DNA of 64,000 bases from Priestia aryabhattai B8W22 (GCF_000956595.1 NZ_JYOO01000004.1:157936-221935); one strand, 5' to 3'. Shown: positions 33,128 through 43,479, numbered from the stretch's first letter. Program-made: numbers and translations. The notes: generated by a model not told the origin, from the letters alone.

Positions 33128-35422
33128 TTAAACTTTTTGTAATAAATTTTGTCTTGTTTGTTTTGCAGACTCAACCATCACTTTTAAGGCTTCAACCGTC
33201 TCGCTGATTCCTCTTGTTTTAAGGCCGCAGTCTGGATTAATCCAAAATAATGCAGGATCAAGCACCTTCAAAGTGCGGTCAATGTTTCGTGTCAGCTCTT
33301 CAAGCTTTGGTACGCGCGGACTGTGGATATCATATACGCCAAGTCCAATTCCTTGATTGTACGTATGTTCTTCAAACGCATAAATTAATTCACCGTGGCT
33401 TTTAGACGTTTCAATGGAAATGACGTCGGCATCAAGCGCTTTGATCGCATCAATAATCTCTTCGAATTCCGAATAGCACATATGCGTGTGAATTTGCGTC
33501 TCATTTTGCACGGATACCGTGGCTAGCTTAAATGCGTACACCGCGGCGTTTAAATAACTTTCCCAATTTTCTCGTTTTAACGGCAGTCCTTCACGCAGCG
33601 CGGGTTCATCTACTTGAATCATCGAGATGCCCTGACTTTCAAGTGCTTCCACTTCTTTTCTAAGAGCAAGCGCAATTTGATTTGCCACGTCGTAGCGCGG
33701 GATATCATCACGCACAAACGACCAGTTTAAAATCGTAATCGGACCCGTCAGCATTCCTTTAACCGGCTTATCGGTTAGAGACTGTGCGTAGACCGTTTCT
33801 TTGATCGTCATCGCCTGCTCGTATGAGACATCTCCGTAAATAAGCGGCGGCTTCACGCAGCGAGAACCGTAAGATTGCACCCAGCCAAACTTCGTAAACT
33901 GAAAGCCTCCTAATTTCTCACCGAAGTATTCGACCATGTCCGTACGCTCAAACTCTCCGTGCACAAGTACATCTAAGCCGATATCTTCTTGAATTTCAAT
34001 CCATTTTTTGATTTCCTCGTTAATGTACGCTTCATACGCTTCGTCTGTTAGTTCTCCTTTACGCCATTTTAGACGCTCTTTTCGCACTTCTTTTGTTTGC
34101 GGAAAGCTTCCAATCGTTGTCGTTGGAAGAAGCGGCAGCTGAAACGCTTCTTGCTGAACGCGTTGACGTACGTCAAACGGCGCTTGACGCTCTGCTTTAT
34201 AGCTGTGCAGCTGCTTCAGCTCTTTTTGCACGTCTTGGTGATTTCGAAAAGATGATCCATTTAATGCTTGAATCGCTTGTTTACTTACACTTATTTCTTT
34301 TTCTATTGCTTCTTTTCCTTGCTGCACCGCTTTTGTTAAAAGCGTGATTTCCTTCAGCTTTTCATCTGCAAAAGACAGCGCGTTTTTTAGAATTGGCTCA
34401 ATGGTTTTTTCGCTTTTCACCGTGACAGGAACATGTAATAGACTTGATGAAGGCTGCAGAATCAAACGGTCTTTTGATACGGCTTCTTCAATTTCACTAA
34501 GCGTTAAAAGCTGCTCGTCCAAGTTTTCACGCCAAATGTTTCGTCCGTCAATCACTCCTGCTGCCAGCACTTTATCAGTTGGAAAACCATATTTATTAAG
34601 CGCCGTGAGATTTTCGCCTCGGTCATGTACAAAATCTAAGCCAATACCATGAACAGGAAGAGCGACTACTTCTTTATAGTGATCCACGCTGTCAAAATAC
34701 GTTTGCAAAATGACTTTGACGTTCGGTGCCGCGTCATGCAGGACTTGATAGACTTCTTTGTACAGTGCCAGGTCTTCTTTTGATAGCGTTGTAGCTAAAA
34801 CCGGCTCATCTATCTGTACCCACTCGACTCCTTCTGCCTGCAGCTCCGCTAAAATAGTTGCATACAGAGGAACAAATTGTTCAACTACTTTTTTAAACTC
34901 ACTTTCTTTATATCCTTTTGACAGCTTCACAAATGTTACTGGACCTAAAATAACGGGTTTGCCTTTGATATTTAGCTTTTGCTTTGCTTCTTTGTAAAAT
35001 TGAAGCGGGTGATTTTCTACAAGTGCCGGCGTGCATTCCTCAAGCTCGGGTACGATGTAGTGATAATTTGTGTTGAACCATTTTGTCATCGTAGAAGCTA
35101 CCGCACCTTTTGTTCCTCGCGCGATGTCAAAATACGTTTCAAGCGATACCGGCCCTCCGTCATATTCAAAGCGCTTTGGCACCAAACCAAACATAGCGGC
35201 TGTATCTAACACGTGATCGTATAAGCTAAAATCGCCGACTGGAATTAATTCAATTCCTGCGTCACGCTGTTTTTTTAGATGCCCTAGACGAAGAGCTTCA
35301 ATTTCCTGTAGAAAGATATCTTTCTCTAGCTTTCCTGCCCAAAACTGTTCGAGCGCTTTTTTCCATTCTCGTTTTTCACCAATTCTTGGATAACCTACGT
35401 TTGAACTTTTTACACTGCTCAT
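33128..35422 (-). CDS. metE: Cobalamin-independent methionine synthase
   Basis: 764 residues, the normal length. Transfers the methyl group of 5-methyltetrahydropteroyl-polyglutamate to homocysteine. Two-barrel fold: N-terminal [16 protein letters not shown] (residues ~8-23), C-terminal catalytic half with [10 protein letters not shown], the zinc site (HMCYSEF, the Glu in ISIETSKS, and NPDCGLKTR) and [14 protein letters not shown]. Start ATG 35422, eight bases after GGAG. Upstream lie a cobalamin riboswitch and a SAM-I riboswitch, each with its own terminator. It should be silent when either SAM or B12 is plentiful. Confidence 0.97.
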   Translation of the reverse strand: MSSVKSSNVGYPRIGEKREWKKALEQFWAGKLEKDIFLQEIEALRLGHLKKQRDAGIELIPVGDFSLYDHVLDTAAMFGLVPKRFEYDGGPVSLETYFDIARGTKGAVASTMTKWFNTNYHYIVPELEECTPALVENHPLQFYKEAKQKLNIKGKPVILGPVTFVKLSKGYKESEFKKVVEQFVPLYATILAELQAEGVEWVQIDEPVLATTLSKEDLALYKEVYQVLHDAAPNVKVILQTYFDSVDHYKEVVALPVHGIGLDFVHDRGENLTALNKYGFPTDKVLAAGVIDGRNIWRENLDEQLLTLSEIEEAVSKDRLILQPSSSLLHVPVTVKSEKTIEPILKNALSFADEKLKEITLLTKAVQQGKEAIEKEISVSKQAIQALNGSSFRNHQDVQKELKQLHSYKAERQAPFDVRQRVQQEAFQLPLLPTTTIGSFPQTKEVRKERLKWRKGELTDEAYEAYINEEIKKWIEIQEDIGLDVLVHGEFERTDMVEYFGEKLGGFQFTKFGWVQSYGSRCVKPPLIYGDVSYEQAMTIKETVYAQSLTDKPVKGMLTGPITILNWSFVRDDIPRYDVANQIALALRKEVEALESQGISMIQVDEPALREGLPLKRENWESYLNAAVYAFKLATVSVQNETQIHTHMCYSEFEEIIDAIKALDADVISIETSKSHGELIYAFEEHTYNQGIGLGVYDIHSPRVPKLEELTRNIDRTLKVLDPALFWINPDCGLKTRGISETVEALKVMVESAKQTRQNLLQKV

Positions 35423-35461
35423 TTTTTCCACTCCTTGTATATTTCTTTTTTTCCGCTAAAC

Positions 35462-35496
35462 TAAAAAATCTCTCTTTTCGAAATGAAAAGAGAGAT
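35462..35496 (-). terminator. Terminator hairpin of the cobalamin riboswitch
   Basis: ATCTCTCTTTTC (35468-35479) pairs with GAAAAGAGAGAT (35485-35496); on the minus strand a run of T follows. Sits between the cobalamin aptamer and the metE ribosome site, as an expression platform would. Confidence 0.85.
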
Positions 35497-35584
35497 GATA
35501 CGCATACTTAACTAAAGTTGAGATAGCCTGTTTTTCTCAACACGTATTCCTCACTCCTCTCTATATCCCGTAGAGCTTAAGTGC

Positions 35585-35765
35585 ATACAACAGGCAGGTC
35601 TCCTGACTTAGGTTCATCGCTTCCTATCCCTTCCCATTTCAGCATGAAACAGTGGTTAATAAGTTGCTCCCCATTACAGTGGCGGGACCGCGCCGGCTTT
35701 TCACCGGTCTTCCCTTTTAAGCTGCGTACATTCGTTACACAGCACCTGATGCATTTCTATGAAAT
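35585..35765 (-). promoter_or_regulatory. Adenosylcobalamin riboswitch aptamer
   Basis: On the minus strand the B12-riboswitch blocks occur in order: GGTGCTG, AAAAGGGAAGACCGGTGAAA, GCCGGCGCGGTCCCGCCACTG (as GCGGTCCCGCCACTGTAA), GGGAAGGGATAGGAAG and the B12 box AAGTCAGGAGACCTGCCTG. This is the Rfam Cobalamin class. Placed between the SAM-I riboswitch and metE; ligand binding should favour the terminator at 35462-35496. Confidence 0.92.
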
Positions 35766-35790
35766 TGTTCATTCAAAACACCTTCACATA

Positions 35791-35824
35791 AAATAAAAAG
35801 CCTCTCTATCGTGAATAGAGAGGC
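35791..35824 (-). terminator. Terminator of the SAM-I riboswitch
   Basis: GCCTCTCTAT-(5 nt)-ATAGAGAGGC on the minus strand (35800-35824) followed by TTTTTATTTT. Upstream of the cobalamin aptamer, so it acts first. Confidence 0.88.
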
Positions 35825-35842
35825 ATAGTATCTATGAAATCC

Positions 35843-35955
35843 TCTCTTATTTTTCAAAGCCGTACGCTTTGCAGGATGTAGCACCTTTTTAACAAGAATG
35901 TTAAATGGTTGCCGGGCTTCACAGGGCCAGTCCCTCCGCCTCTCTCAATAAGAGT
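35843..35955 (-). promoter_or_regulatory. SAM-I (S-box) riboswitch aptamer
   Basis: Minus strand shows the S-box hallmarks in order: CTCTTATTGAGAG, GGCGGAGGGACTGGCCC, TGTGAAGCCCGGCAACC, GGTGCTACATCCTGC and a P1-closing AATAAGAGAGG. This is the SAM-I class that turns off methionine genes when S-adenosylmethionine is bound. First of two sensors in the metE leader. Confidence 0.95.
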
Positions 35956-36035
35956 TTTAATTATTTATAATATTTTGAATGTAGAGTCATCTTAACACCT
36001 TACATTTACGTTGTCAAAAGAAATTGCAAAAAAAA

Positions 36036-36287
36036 TTAGTTTTCAGGAGGTGCTGACGCTAATTTTTGCCTTAACAATTTGTAATCATCTTTTCGATGTG
36101 TTTCGATCAAGTCTTTTGCTCCTTGATGATACCCTGAAGAATAAATGTACTCTACCGCGGTTTCAATAAGCATTCTCTTTTCTTCCGCACACTCCCGATC
36201 CATTAAAGGGAACAGTCTACCTAAAAGGTCATTTAAATCTTCCTTAATAAAACGATTAAGTCCTTCTTGCATCTTTTCGTTTGCCAT
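36036..36287 (-). CDS. Small helical protein of unknown function
   Basis: 83 residues, mostly helical and charged (MQEGLNRFIKEDLNDLLGRL, RECAEEKRMLIETAVEYIY). No membrane segment. ATG 36287 with GGAGGAG. It lies just upstream of the SAM-I leader on the same strand but is separated from it by about 80 bp holding the metE promoter region. Function unknown. Confidence 0.6.
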   Translation of the reverse strand: MANEKMQEGLNRFIKEDLNDLLGRLFPLMDRECAEEKRMLIETAVEYIYSSGYHQGAKDLIETHRKDDYKLLRQKLASAPPEN

Positions 36288-36511
36288 GATAGCTCCTCCA
36301 TTTGCTGTGTATGTTCTAAGCCTCTATAAACAGGCAGTTCACTGTGAATTTTAAGATAAAGTTAAGTCATTAAACAGTATATCAAGTGAATGTTTTTCTT
36401 CAATTACATATGTAATACAAATATATGACAAATATAGAGAATATATCATCATTCATTATCTATTATAACGTTTGACTGAACCTTCTGCTACAAGGTTTCG
36501 TACGGTTTTCC

Positions 36512-36847
36512 AAAAGAGGTTGAGACATAACGAAGTGAATCTCATCTAAAGGCAACTGGGATACATGAGCTGAATCGCTTGTGACACCGCAGTTGATTTC
36601 CGTACAAGACTTCGCTTTCCGCGGGCGGTCGCTGAGCCTCCTCGTCGCATACGCTCCTGTGGGGTCTCACCTTTTCCGCTTTTCCCGCCGGAGTCTTCGT
36701 CTTGTCCTCCAATCACCTGCTAGAAAGACTTATACACATGAAATCTACGTTTACCCTAATAAAAAAAATGAACCACTAATCAAGCATCTTGATCAATGGT
36801 TCGTTTTTCACTTCGTCTAAAACCCTTTTGTCCCAGCCTCTTTTTTT
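36512..36847 (+). repeat. Intergenic repeat element, copy F (with GC-rich core)
   Basis: Good ends: AAAAGAGGTTGAGACATAAC and TTGTCCCAGCCTCTTTTTTT. Core about 36594-36720 in plus orientation, with outer stem ACAAGAC/GTCTTGT (an A-T pair where copies C, D and E have G-C). Hairpin AACCACTAATCAA...GGTTCG near the right end. Faces the 3' end of the phosphoesterase gene 27 bp away. The rest of 36288-36511 is AT-rich. Confidence 0.88.
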
Positions 36848-36873
36848 GAACCTAGCTTTCTACTTTCTTGTTT

Positions 36874-37749
36874 TTACAAACAACTTCTTCGAGGTCGTCC
36901 AAAATCCTTCCAAAGAAGAGGGCCTAAAATGTCGTACCGGCTAACAAAAAACTCCGTAAAATTATAATTATTTAAAATTAAAGGCGGCTCAAAATCAAGG
37001 GGAGCACCCGCGCCTCCTGACAATACAAAATCAGTGCCTCTTCCAAGCGTAAACGACCCGTTTCTGTTTTTTCTAATAAACTGCTCGTCATACGCATGCA
37101 CGTGGCTGACTAACACTTTTTTCACGCGGTGTTCTTGAATTAAATCAAAAAATTCTTGACTTTGAGGAGTCGTTACAGGAAACCCTTCAAGGTTTGTCCA
37201 CCGGCCGATATTTGGCTGGGCATGCATGGCTAAAACGGTATTACAAGGAGCATCCTCTAGCTGCTGCTCTAAATAATGAAGCTCTCTATCTGTAAATCCA
37301 TATATTTTATTTTTGGGACTGATGACATTATTTAATGCGATGCACCGGAAGTTATAGACAGGAAGATCAATGACCCAGTGTACTTTTCCGATAGTGGCTC
37401 TGAAGTTTTCGAGATTGCTTTCATCAAGGTATAGTTCATCATGATTCCCTACGCATACAAACATAGGAATATTTGGTGCAATTTTTTCAACAACTTTAAC
37501 AAAGTGCTCCAAATACTCTTTTTTCCCTGTATAGACGGTGTCTCCCCCATGAATAATAAACAGCGGGTTCAATTCCACCGCCTTTTTTAATACAAGCTCA
37601 AATTCACCGCTCATCGTGAAACAATTATCGTTTGGTCCGTCACCTCTGCTGTCACCCATAAAAACAAAGTTAAATGGATCTCTCGGGTTTAATTGTTTAA
37701 TTCTTTGCTTTAATAATCTTTCAGAACGTTCATGAAGCGTCAAATTCAT
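36874..37749 (-). CDS. Calcineurin-like metallophosphoesterase
   Basis: 291 residues with all five metallophosphoesterase blocks: FVFMGDSRGDG, IIHGGDTVY, FVCVGNHDEL, LAMHAQPNIGRW and VLVSHVHAYDE. Two metals are bound by these Asp/Asn/His residues to cleave phosphoesters. No signal peptide, so probably cytoplasmic. ATG 37749 rather than the TTG just before it. Substrate unknown. Confidence 0.88.
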   Translation of the reverse strand: MNLTLHERSERLLKQRIKQLNPRDPFNFVFMGDSRGDGPNDNCFTMSGEFELVLKKAVELNPLFIIHGGDTVYTGKKEYLEHFVKVVEKIAPNIPMFVCVGNHDELYLDESNLENFRATIGKVHWVIDLPVYNFRCIALNNVISPKNKIYGFTDRELHYLEQQLEDAPCNTVLAMHAQPNIGRWTNLEGFPVTTPQSQEFFDLIQEHRVKKVLVSHVHAYDEQFIRKNRNGSFTLGRGTDFVLSGGAGAPLDFEPPLILNNYNFTEFFVSRYDILGPLLWKDFGRPRRSCL

Positions 37750-37909
37750 CAATTAGTTAATCCCCCTATTAATAAATAAAGTTAGTTAAAAGTAAACAAG
37801 CTTACTTATTTATATGAGCATTTGTTGATGAAGGTCACTACCGTCTTGTAAGCAGAACGCACATTTAAATGAGTTTCCATAGCCTATCTATTCTTTCATT
37901 TTGTTCAGC

Positions 37910-38049
37910 ACTGATGGGACAACATAAAAGTTAGAAGAAACTCAACAGATGAAACCTGCATTCACCATAAAAAAACGAACCACTAATCAAACAATTTGAT
38001 CAGTGGTTCGTTTTTCACTTCGGCTACCATACTTTTATCGCAGCCTCTT
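37910..38049 (-). repeat. Intergenic repeat element, copy G (short form, no GC-rich core)
   Basis: Right end CTTTTATCGCAGCCTCTTA and hairpin AACGAACCACTAATCA...GATCAGTGGTTCGTT (about 37973-38013), almost the same as in copies A and F. The left side is degenerate and the GC-rich core is missing. Lies 16 bp after the araE stop, so its hairpin is probably the terminator of the arabinose operon. 37750-37910 is otherwise featureless promoter-type DNA. Confidence 0.75.
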
Positions 38050-38064
38050 ACATTTAAACAACAA

Positions 38065-39444
38065 TTAGACGTATTTATTGCGCTCAACTGGACTTAAAGA
38101 ATTTCTTTCAGAACGAGCTGCCATGTCCGTTTCAATTTGCTCTAGGCTACGTCCTTTTGTTTCGACAACTACAAAGCGTATAAAGAATAGTCCGAGAACA
38201 CAAATGATCCCAAACGTTGAAAAGATAACGCCTAAGCTAAACTGATCAGCTAAAATAGGGAACACAAGCCCTACTGCCAGCGATCCTGTCCAGTTAAAAG
38301 CAGATGAAATCCCAGCACCGATTCCGCGCACAGAAAGCGGGAAAATTTCTCCTACAATGATCCACGTAAGCGGCGCCCAAGAAAACGCATAGCAAAGGAT
38401 AAAGCAGCAAAGAGCAATTAGCGTAACCCAGTTAACGACAGCTTCATTAACGCCTACTGCTCCAAGAATAGCCGGTGTAAAAAAGGAAAGAGCCATTCCC
38501 GCTCCGCCAACCGTAAGAATGGTACGGCGGTTGAATTTATCAACAAACTGTAGAAAAATAAGTGTTGTCACAACGAAGATTACCCCAACAATAACCGTAA
38601 AACCAGCAGCTACCTGCGGCGCTAAACCAACTTGACGAGCAATGCTTGTTGCATAATAAACAATTGAGTTTGAGCCTTGAATCTGCTGAAAAGTTGCCAT
38701 TCCGACACCGATAATTAAAGCTAAACGAAACTTTTTCTGAAACAGCTGTTTAATGCCTGATTGTTCATGCACAGCTACGCTTTGAATTTCAGCCACTTCC
38801 GCTTCGACTTCCGCTGCTGAGGAACGAAGCGTGCGCAGTACTTCATGCGCTTTATCTGCCATTCCGTTTTTAATTAAGTAGCGAGGTGACTCTGGAAGCT
38901 TGATCATACCGATGCACAAGACGATTGCAAAAATACCGGCGCTGCCAAGCATTAATCGCCAGCTGTTTGGAACCGGCTCAAAAATAAAGGCTACGATATA
39001 GCTTAATAATAATCCAATTACAATCATTAGCTGATTTAAACCTGAAAGCTTCCCGCGAATATGAGCAGGTGCGATTTCTGACATATAAGCAGGAACTAAA
39101 GAAGAAGCTGTTCCTACTGCTGTACCTAAAAAGACGCGCGCAATCGTTAACGTAATTTCCTCCGGTGCAATCGCTGAACCGATGGAGCCTAAAAGAAAGA
39201 TGATAGACGAAATTAAAATTAATTTTCTTCGCCCAAACTTATCCCCTAATAATCCGCTTAAAATGGAACCGATAATTGCTCCGCCCATTAGCGACGAAAC
39301 TACAATCCCCAGCCACAGCGGACTTAAATGAAACGCTTCACGGATATGACCTTCTGCACCAGCAATAATCCCAATATCATAACCGAATAAAATACCGGCA
39401 AATGAGCCGAAAAAGAAGATAAACTTACTTGATACTTTACTCAT
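38065..39444 (-). CDS. araE: L-arabinose:H+ symporter (sugar-porter MFS)
   Basis: 459 residues, 12 helices. Sugar-porter marks: GLLGDKFGRRKLI (motif A), YMSEIAPAHIRGKLSGLNQ (PESPR-type region), LPESPRYLIKNG, and GEIFPLSVRGIGAG in the second half. Last gene of the araB-araD-araA-araE cluster, which identifies it as the arabinose uptake system (name from context). Follows araA by ~150 bp containing a stem-loop and a cre-like site, so it may also have its own promoter. Confidence 0.85.
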   Translation of the reverse strand: MSKVSSKFIFFFGSFAGILFGYDIGIIAGAEGHIREAFHLSPLWLGIVVSSLMGGAIIGSILSGLLGDKFGRRKLILISSIIFLLGSIGSAIAPEEITLTIARVFLGTAVGTASSLVPAYMSEIAPAHIRGKLSGLNQLMIVIGLLLSYIVAFIFEPVPNSWRLMLGSAGIFAIVLCIGMIKLPESPRYLIKNGMADKAHEVLRTLRSSAAEVEAEVAEIQSVAVHEQSGIKQLFQKKFRLALIIGVGMATFQQIQGSNSIVYYATSIARQVGLAPQVAAGFTVIVGVIFVVTTLIFLQFVDKFNRRTILTVGGAGMALSFFTPAILGAVGVNEAVVNWVTLIALCCFILCYAFSWAPLTWIIVGEIFPLSVRGIGAGISSAFNWTGSLAVGLVFPILADQFSLGVIFSTFGIICVLGLFFIRFVVVETKGRSLEQIETDMAARSERNSLSPVERNKYV

Positions 39445-39498
39445 GATTATAGATCCCCCTTTTTGTTGCCTTAGTTTTGATGTCTATCACACATTTTT

Positions 39499-39510
39499 AA
39501 AACGCTTTCA
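39499..39510 (-). promoter_or_regulatory. cre-like CcpA site upstream of araE
   Basis: TGAAAGCGTTTT on the minus strand matches the cre consensus TGWAARCGYTWNCW closely, suggesting carbon-catabolite control of araE. Confidence 0.5.
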
Positions 39511-39559
39511 TTATTTCTTAAAAACGGCGTTCTTTTACTAAGTTACGCTATATTTTCAC

Positions 39560-39586
39560 TTCCAAGGAAGCAGTGCTCCCTTGGAA
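39560..39586. other. Stem-loop between araA and araE
   Basis: TTCCAAGG (39560-39567) pairs with CCTTGGAA (39579-39586); inner bases AGCA/TGCT also pair. There is no T-run on the minus strand, so it looks more like an mRNA-stabilising or processing stem than a full terminator. Confidence 0.6.
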
Positions 39587-39596
39587 ATATAAATGC

Positions 39597-41021
39597 TTAC
39601 TTAATGATGACGTATTCTAAATTCACAAGCTTTGCATAGCTCACAATTTGATCGGTCGTTAAATTTAATGAAAGAACCGTATGGTGGCCTCCTCCGTTTT
39701 CAATCCACGCTTTAACGCCTTCTTGGAAGTTCGGCTTAATGTTCCAAAGCACGCGCGCTACCGGAAGATTTGGAGCTGGAACTTCCGGCTCAAATGCCGA
39801 TACTTCGTTAATTAACAGCTTGTAATGCGTACCAAAGTCAGCCATAGAAACCACTACGCCTTCTCCTTGTTTACCGTCAAACACTAAGCGGGCCGGGTCT
39901 TCGCGGTTGCCGATTCCTAGCGGAGAGACAATTAGTTTTGGCTTATTTACCGCCAGCGTCGGGTCTACTTCAAGCATGTGTGATTGAAGCACTGACTCAC
40001 GTCCGGGTGCTAATTCATACGTGTAGTCTTCCATAAAGCCGGTTGACTGATTATGACTCATCACTTTGAGCAGGCGGTCAAGCGCGGCTGTTTTCCAGTC
40101 TCCTTCACCAGCAAAGCCGTATCCCTGTGCCATCAAGCGCTGTACCGCTAGACCAGGAAGCTGCTTCATGCCGTACAAATCTTCAAAGTTAGTCGTAAAA
40201 GCGCCGTATCCGCCTTCGTCTAGAAAACGTTTAATCGCAATTTCATAGCTTGCCTGTACTTTTACGCTAGATTCCCAGTCTTCTGCAGAATAATCGCCGT
40301 AAACAAACTCATACGCGTCGGCATATTCAGCAAATAAATCATTAATTTCTTCTTCCGTAACGGCATTGACATATTGAACAAGGTCACCGATTCCGAAGTA
40401 GTCAACCGTCCAGCCAAATTGAATTTGCGCTTCAATTTTGTCTCCTTCTGTTACGCCGACGTTGCGCATATTGTCACCGAAACGCGCGACTTTAATGTTG
40501 AAGCTTTCGTTATAAGCAGCGGCTACATCCATCCACTGTGCAATTTGCTGCTGTACTTCGGGGCGCTCCCAGTAGCCTACTACGATTTTATTTTGCTTGT
40601 TTAAACGCGCGTTGATAAAGCCGTATTCACGATCACCGTGAGCAGACTGATTCAAGTTCATAAAGTCCATATCAATCGTTTCCCAAGGAATGCTTTCGTT
40701 AAATTGTGTTGCCAAATGAAGCAGCGGTTTTTGCAGCAGTTTGGTGCCGCGAATCCACATTTTTGCAGGCGAGAACGTATGCATCCACGTGATTACACCG
40801 GCAACTTCATCTCGGTAATTCACTTCTTTCATCATGTTTGTAATCGTATCCGCATTCACAGCTAAATCTTGCAGCACAAGCGGATAAGGTAAGATACCGC
40901 TTTCATTTAAAGCATCAGTCATCGTTTGCGCGTGTGCTTTTACTTCTGCTAGCGCTTCTTTTCCGTAAAGATGCTGTGAGCCAACAATAAACCAAAATTC
41001 TTTTTGAGCTGTTTTTAACAT
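39597..41021 (-). CDS. araA: L-arabinose isomerase
   Basis: 474 residues, standard length. Converts L-arabinose to L-ribulose. Family hallmarks: [16 protein letters not shown] at the start, [26 protein letters not shown], and catalytic/metal residues in [15 protein letters not shown] (Glu) and [12 protein letters not shown] (His-His). Third gene of the operon, 30 bp after araD. Confidence 0.97.
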   Translation of the reverse strand: MLKTAQKEFWFIVGSQHLYGKEALAEVKAHAQTMTDALNESGILPYPLVLQDLAVNADTITNMMKEVNYRDEVAGVITWMHTFSPAKMWIRGTKLLQKPLLHLATQFNESIPWETIDMDFMNLNQSAHGDREYGFINARLNKQNKIVVGYWERPEVQQQIAQWMDVAAAYNESFNIKVARFGDNMRNVGVTEGDKIEAQIQFGWTVDYFGIGDLVQYVNAVTEEEINDLFAEYADAYEFVYGDYSAEDWESSVKVQASYEIAIKRFLDEGGYGAFTTNFEDLYGMKQLPGLAVQRLMAQGYGFAGEGDWKTAALDRLLKVMSHNQSTGFMEDYTYELAPGRESVLQSHMLEVDPTLAVNKPKLIVSPLGIGNREDPARLVFDGKQGEGVVVSMADFGTHYKLLINEVSAFEPEVPAPNLPVARVLWNIKPNFQEGVKAWIENGGGHHTVLSLNLTTDQIVSYAKLVNLEYVIIK

Positions 41022-41051
41022 GATAAATCCCCTTTTCTGTATGTAAGTCTT

Positions 41052-41750
41052 TTAATTCCCTTGCCCGTAATATGCGTTTTGCCCGTGTTTTCGTAAATAA
41101 TGTTTGTCTAATATACGCTGCGGCAGCTCTTCAGCCAGTCCGTTTAATTTTTGAGTAAAGAAATTCATTTTGGATACTTCGTCTAATACGACGCTGTTCA
41201 TTACCGCCGATTTGGCATCTTTTCCCCACGTAAACGGCCCGTGCCCTTGAAGTAAAATACCAGGAACCGCTAGCACATCTAAACCGCGCTTTTCAAACGT
41301 TTCGATAATCACCTTGCCCGTTTCCACTTCATATCCGTCATTCACTTCTTTTTCTGTCAAAAAGCGCGCGCACGGTACGGAACCATAAAAGGTATCGGCA
41401 TGAGTCGTTCCCATTGCCTGCACATCGAGCCCTGCTTGAGCCCAAATGGTCGCCCACGTTGAATGCGTATGAGCAATACCGCCAATTTGCGGGTAGTGCT
41501 TATACAATACGGCGTGCGTCAGCGTATCAGAGGACGGATTAAGCTCACCTTCTACCACGCGGCCATCTAAATCAACGACTACCATGTCTTGTGCCGTCAT
41601 TTTTTCATACATAACGCCGCTTGGTTTAATCACAAACAAACCGCTGTCTCGGTCAACTGCACTTACATTTCCCCATGTGTACTTGACCAGTCCGTGTTTT
41701 GGCAAATCGAGGTTTGCTTGAAATACTTCTTCTTTTAATTTATCTAGCAC
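41052..41750 (-). CDS. araD: L-ribulose-5-phosphate 4-epimerase
   Basis: 232 residues. Class-II aldolase-like fold: [22 protein letters not shown], the zinc motif [14 protein letters not shown] (two His), THADTFYG and a later His in QGHGPFTWG. Converts L-ribulose-5-P to D-xylulose-5-P, the link to the pentose phosphate pathway. GTG start overlaps the end of araB by 7 bp, with GGAGGAG, so translation is coupled. Confidence 0.96.
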   Translation of the reverse strand: MLDKLKEEVFQANLDLPKHGLVKYTWGNVSAVDRDSGLFVIKPSGVMYEKMTAQDMVVVDLDGRVVEGELNPSSDTLTHAVLYKHYPQIGGIAHTHSTWATIWAQAGLDVQAMGTTHADTFYGSVPCARFLTEKEVNDGYEVETGKVIIETFEKRGLDVLAVPGILLQGHGPFTWGKDAKSAVMNSVVLDEVSKMNFFTQKLNGLAEELPQRILDKHYLRKHGQNAYYGQGN

Positions 41751-43375
41751 ACTAACTCCTCCCGTTCTTCGCTGTGATGCTCTGCAGCTGCTTTTTCAAT
41801 GACTAATCCTTTTTTATATCTTTTAATAAATGCTTCAAACCCTTTTACATCGAGCTCATCAGGATAGATTTCTTGTGCGGTCACTTCTTTAAAAACTTTA
41901 TCATCCAAGAAATCTTCTAAACTTTCATTCTCACTTTTATTGAGCATATAAGAAGAAAGAATAGCCATTCCCCACGCGCCGCCTTCTCCTGCTGTGTCCA
42001 TGACGGAAACCGGGGTATTAATTGCCGCTGCCATCATTTTCTGACCGACTACCGGCGTTTTAAATAATCCTCCGTGCGCTAAAATACTATGAACCTTTAC
42101 GTTTTCTTCTTTGACTAAAAGATCCATCCCTATTTTTAAAGCGCCAAAAGCTGTAAAAAGATGTGTACGCATGAAGTTTGCTAGATTAAAATTGCTTTTT
42201 GCTGAACGGACAAATAGCGGACGTCCATTTTCTACTCCGGTAATATTTTCACCTGAGAAATAGCCGTAGCTAAGCAAGCCCCCTCCATCAGGATCAGCTT
42301 CTAGCGCTTTATTTAACATCACTTCAAACAATTTATCCGACTCTACTTTTTGTCCCATCGCCTCGGAAAATTCACGAAACAATCCGAGCCAAGCGTTTAA
42401 ATCGCTTGAACAGTTATTCGCATGAACCATTCCAACTGGACTGCCGTTTGGCGTCGTAACCAAATCAATTTCCGGATAAACGTTTGAAAGCTTTTTATCT
42501 AGTACAATCATCGCAAAAACGGACGTTCCTACTGAAACATTTCCCGTGCGTTTTCTTACGCTGTTTGTCGCCACCATTCCCGTTCCCGCATCTCCTTCTG
42601 GAGGACAAAACGGAATGCCCGGCTGCAAATTTTTTGATTGATCTAAAATGCTAGCCCCAATGGCTGTTAATGTACCTGCTTGCTCGCCCGAAGTATGAAC
42701 TGCAGGCAGAATATCTGATAGTTGCCACGGATATCCTTTGTAAGAAATAAGCTCATCAAACTGCTTCATCATCGCTTCGCTGTAATTTTGCGTGCGTTCA
42801 TCAATTGGAAACATTCCTGAAGCATCTCCAATGCCAAGCGCCTTACTACCTGTTAGCAGCCAGTGAATATAGCCGGCTAGCGTTGTCATGTAATCGATGC
42901 GCGGCAGGTGTTTTTCTTGATTAATGATTGCCTGATAGAGATGCGCAATGCTCCATCGTTCAGGAATATTAAATTGGAAATGTTCAGTTAATTCTTTTGC
43001 TGCTGCGCTTGTTGTTGCATTACGCCACGTTCGAAATGGAACAAGCAGTTCACCCGTTTTATCAAACGCCATATATCCGTGCATCATAGCTGAAACGCCG
43101 ATGGAGCCAACTGTTCGAATCGTGATCCCGTAGCTTCGTTCCACTTCTTGCTTCATTTCACGGTAAGCACTTTGCAGACCTGTAATAATATCGAGTAAGT
43201 TGTACGTCCAAAAACCGTCTTCTAAGAGATTTTCCCATTCATAACTTCCAGATGCGATCGTTTCAAAGTTTTCATCAATCAGCACTGCTTTAATACGAGT
43301 AGATCCAAGTTCAATTCCAAGGGACATTTTCCCTTTCGCAATTGCTTGTTTTATGCTTTTTTGAGTGGTTTTCAC
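41744..43375 (-). CDS. araB: L-ribulokinase
   Basis: 543 residues, FGGY-kinase fold. N-terminal [17 protein letters not shown] (phosphate 1 loop), [13 protein letters not shown], and the C-terminal phosphate 2/adenosine motif [13 protein letters not shown] with [12 protein letters not shown]. Phosphorylates L-ribulose with ATP. First gene of the operon; its promoter region holds an AraR operator and a cre-like site. This is the single-gene, non-AraA-first order (B-D-A-E), unlike B. subtilis. Confidence 0.95.
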   Translation of the reverse strand: MKTTQKSIKQAIAKGKMSLGIELGSTRIKAVLIDENFETIASGSYEWENLLEDGFWTYNLLDIITGLQSAYREMKQEVERSYGITIRTVGSIGVSAMMHGYMAFDKTGELLVPFRTWRNATTSAAAKELTEHFQFNIPERWSIAHLYQAIINQEKHLPRIDYMTTLAGYIHWLLTGSKALGIGDASGMFPIDERTQNYSEAMMKQFDELISYKGYPWQLSDILPAVHTSGEQAGTLTAIGASILDQSKNLQPGIPFCPPEGDAGTGMVATNSVRKRTGNVSVGTSVFAMIVLDKKLSNVYPEIDLVTTPNGSPVGMVHANNCSSDLNAWLGLFREFSEAMGQKVESDKLFEVMLNKALEADPDGGGLLSYGYFSGENITGVENGRPLFVRSAKSNFNLANFMRTHLFTAFGALKIGMDLLVKEENVKVHSILAHGGLFKTPVVGQKMMAAAINTPVSVMDTAGEGGAWGMAILSSYMLNKSENESLEDFLDDKVFKEVTAQEIYPDELDVKGFEAFIKRYKKGLVIEKAAAEHHSEEREELVC

Positions 43376-43420
43376 GTTTAATCTCCTTTCTGATAGCTAT
43401 AAAAATACCTATAGCAGTAA

Positions 43421-43433
43421 GGAAGCGCTTTCC
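43421..43433. promoter_or_regulatory. cre-like CcpA site upstream of araB
   Basis: GGAAGCGCTTTCC, a near-perfect palindrome with the AAGCGCTTT centre of CcpA sites. It lies 46 bp upstream of the araB start and would give glucose repression. Confidence 0.55.
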
Positions 43434-43479
43434 GTTTTATGTAACGCTGTTTGAATTTGTTAACAACCTAAGTATATTA

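Noticed and set aside
8801..36820. Similar 60-80-residue frames inside repeat copies B, C, D and F (DFAFRGRP..SLLVAYAPAGSH-type)
   Set aside because: They arise because the GC-rich core lacks stops in one frame. No ribosome site, and the frame is not kept in all copies; base pairing explains the conservation better.
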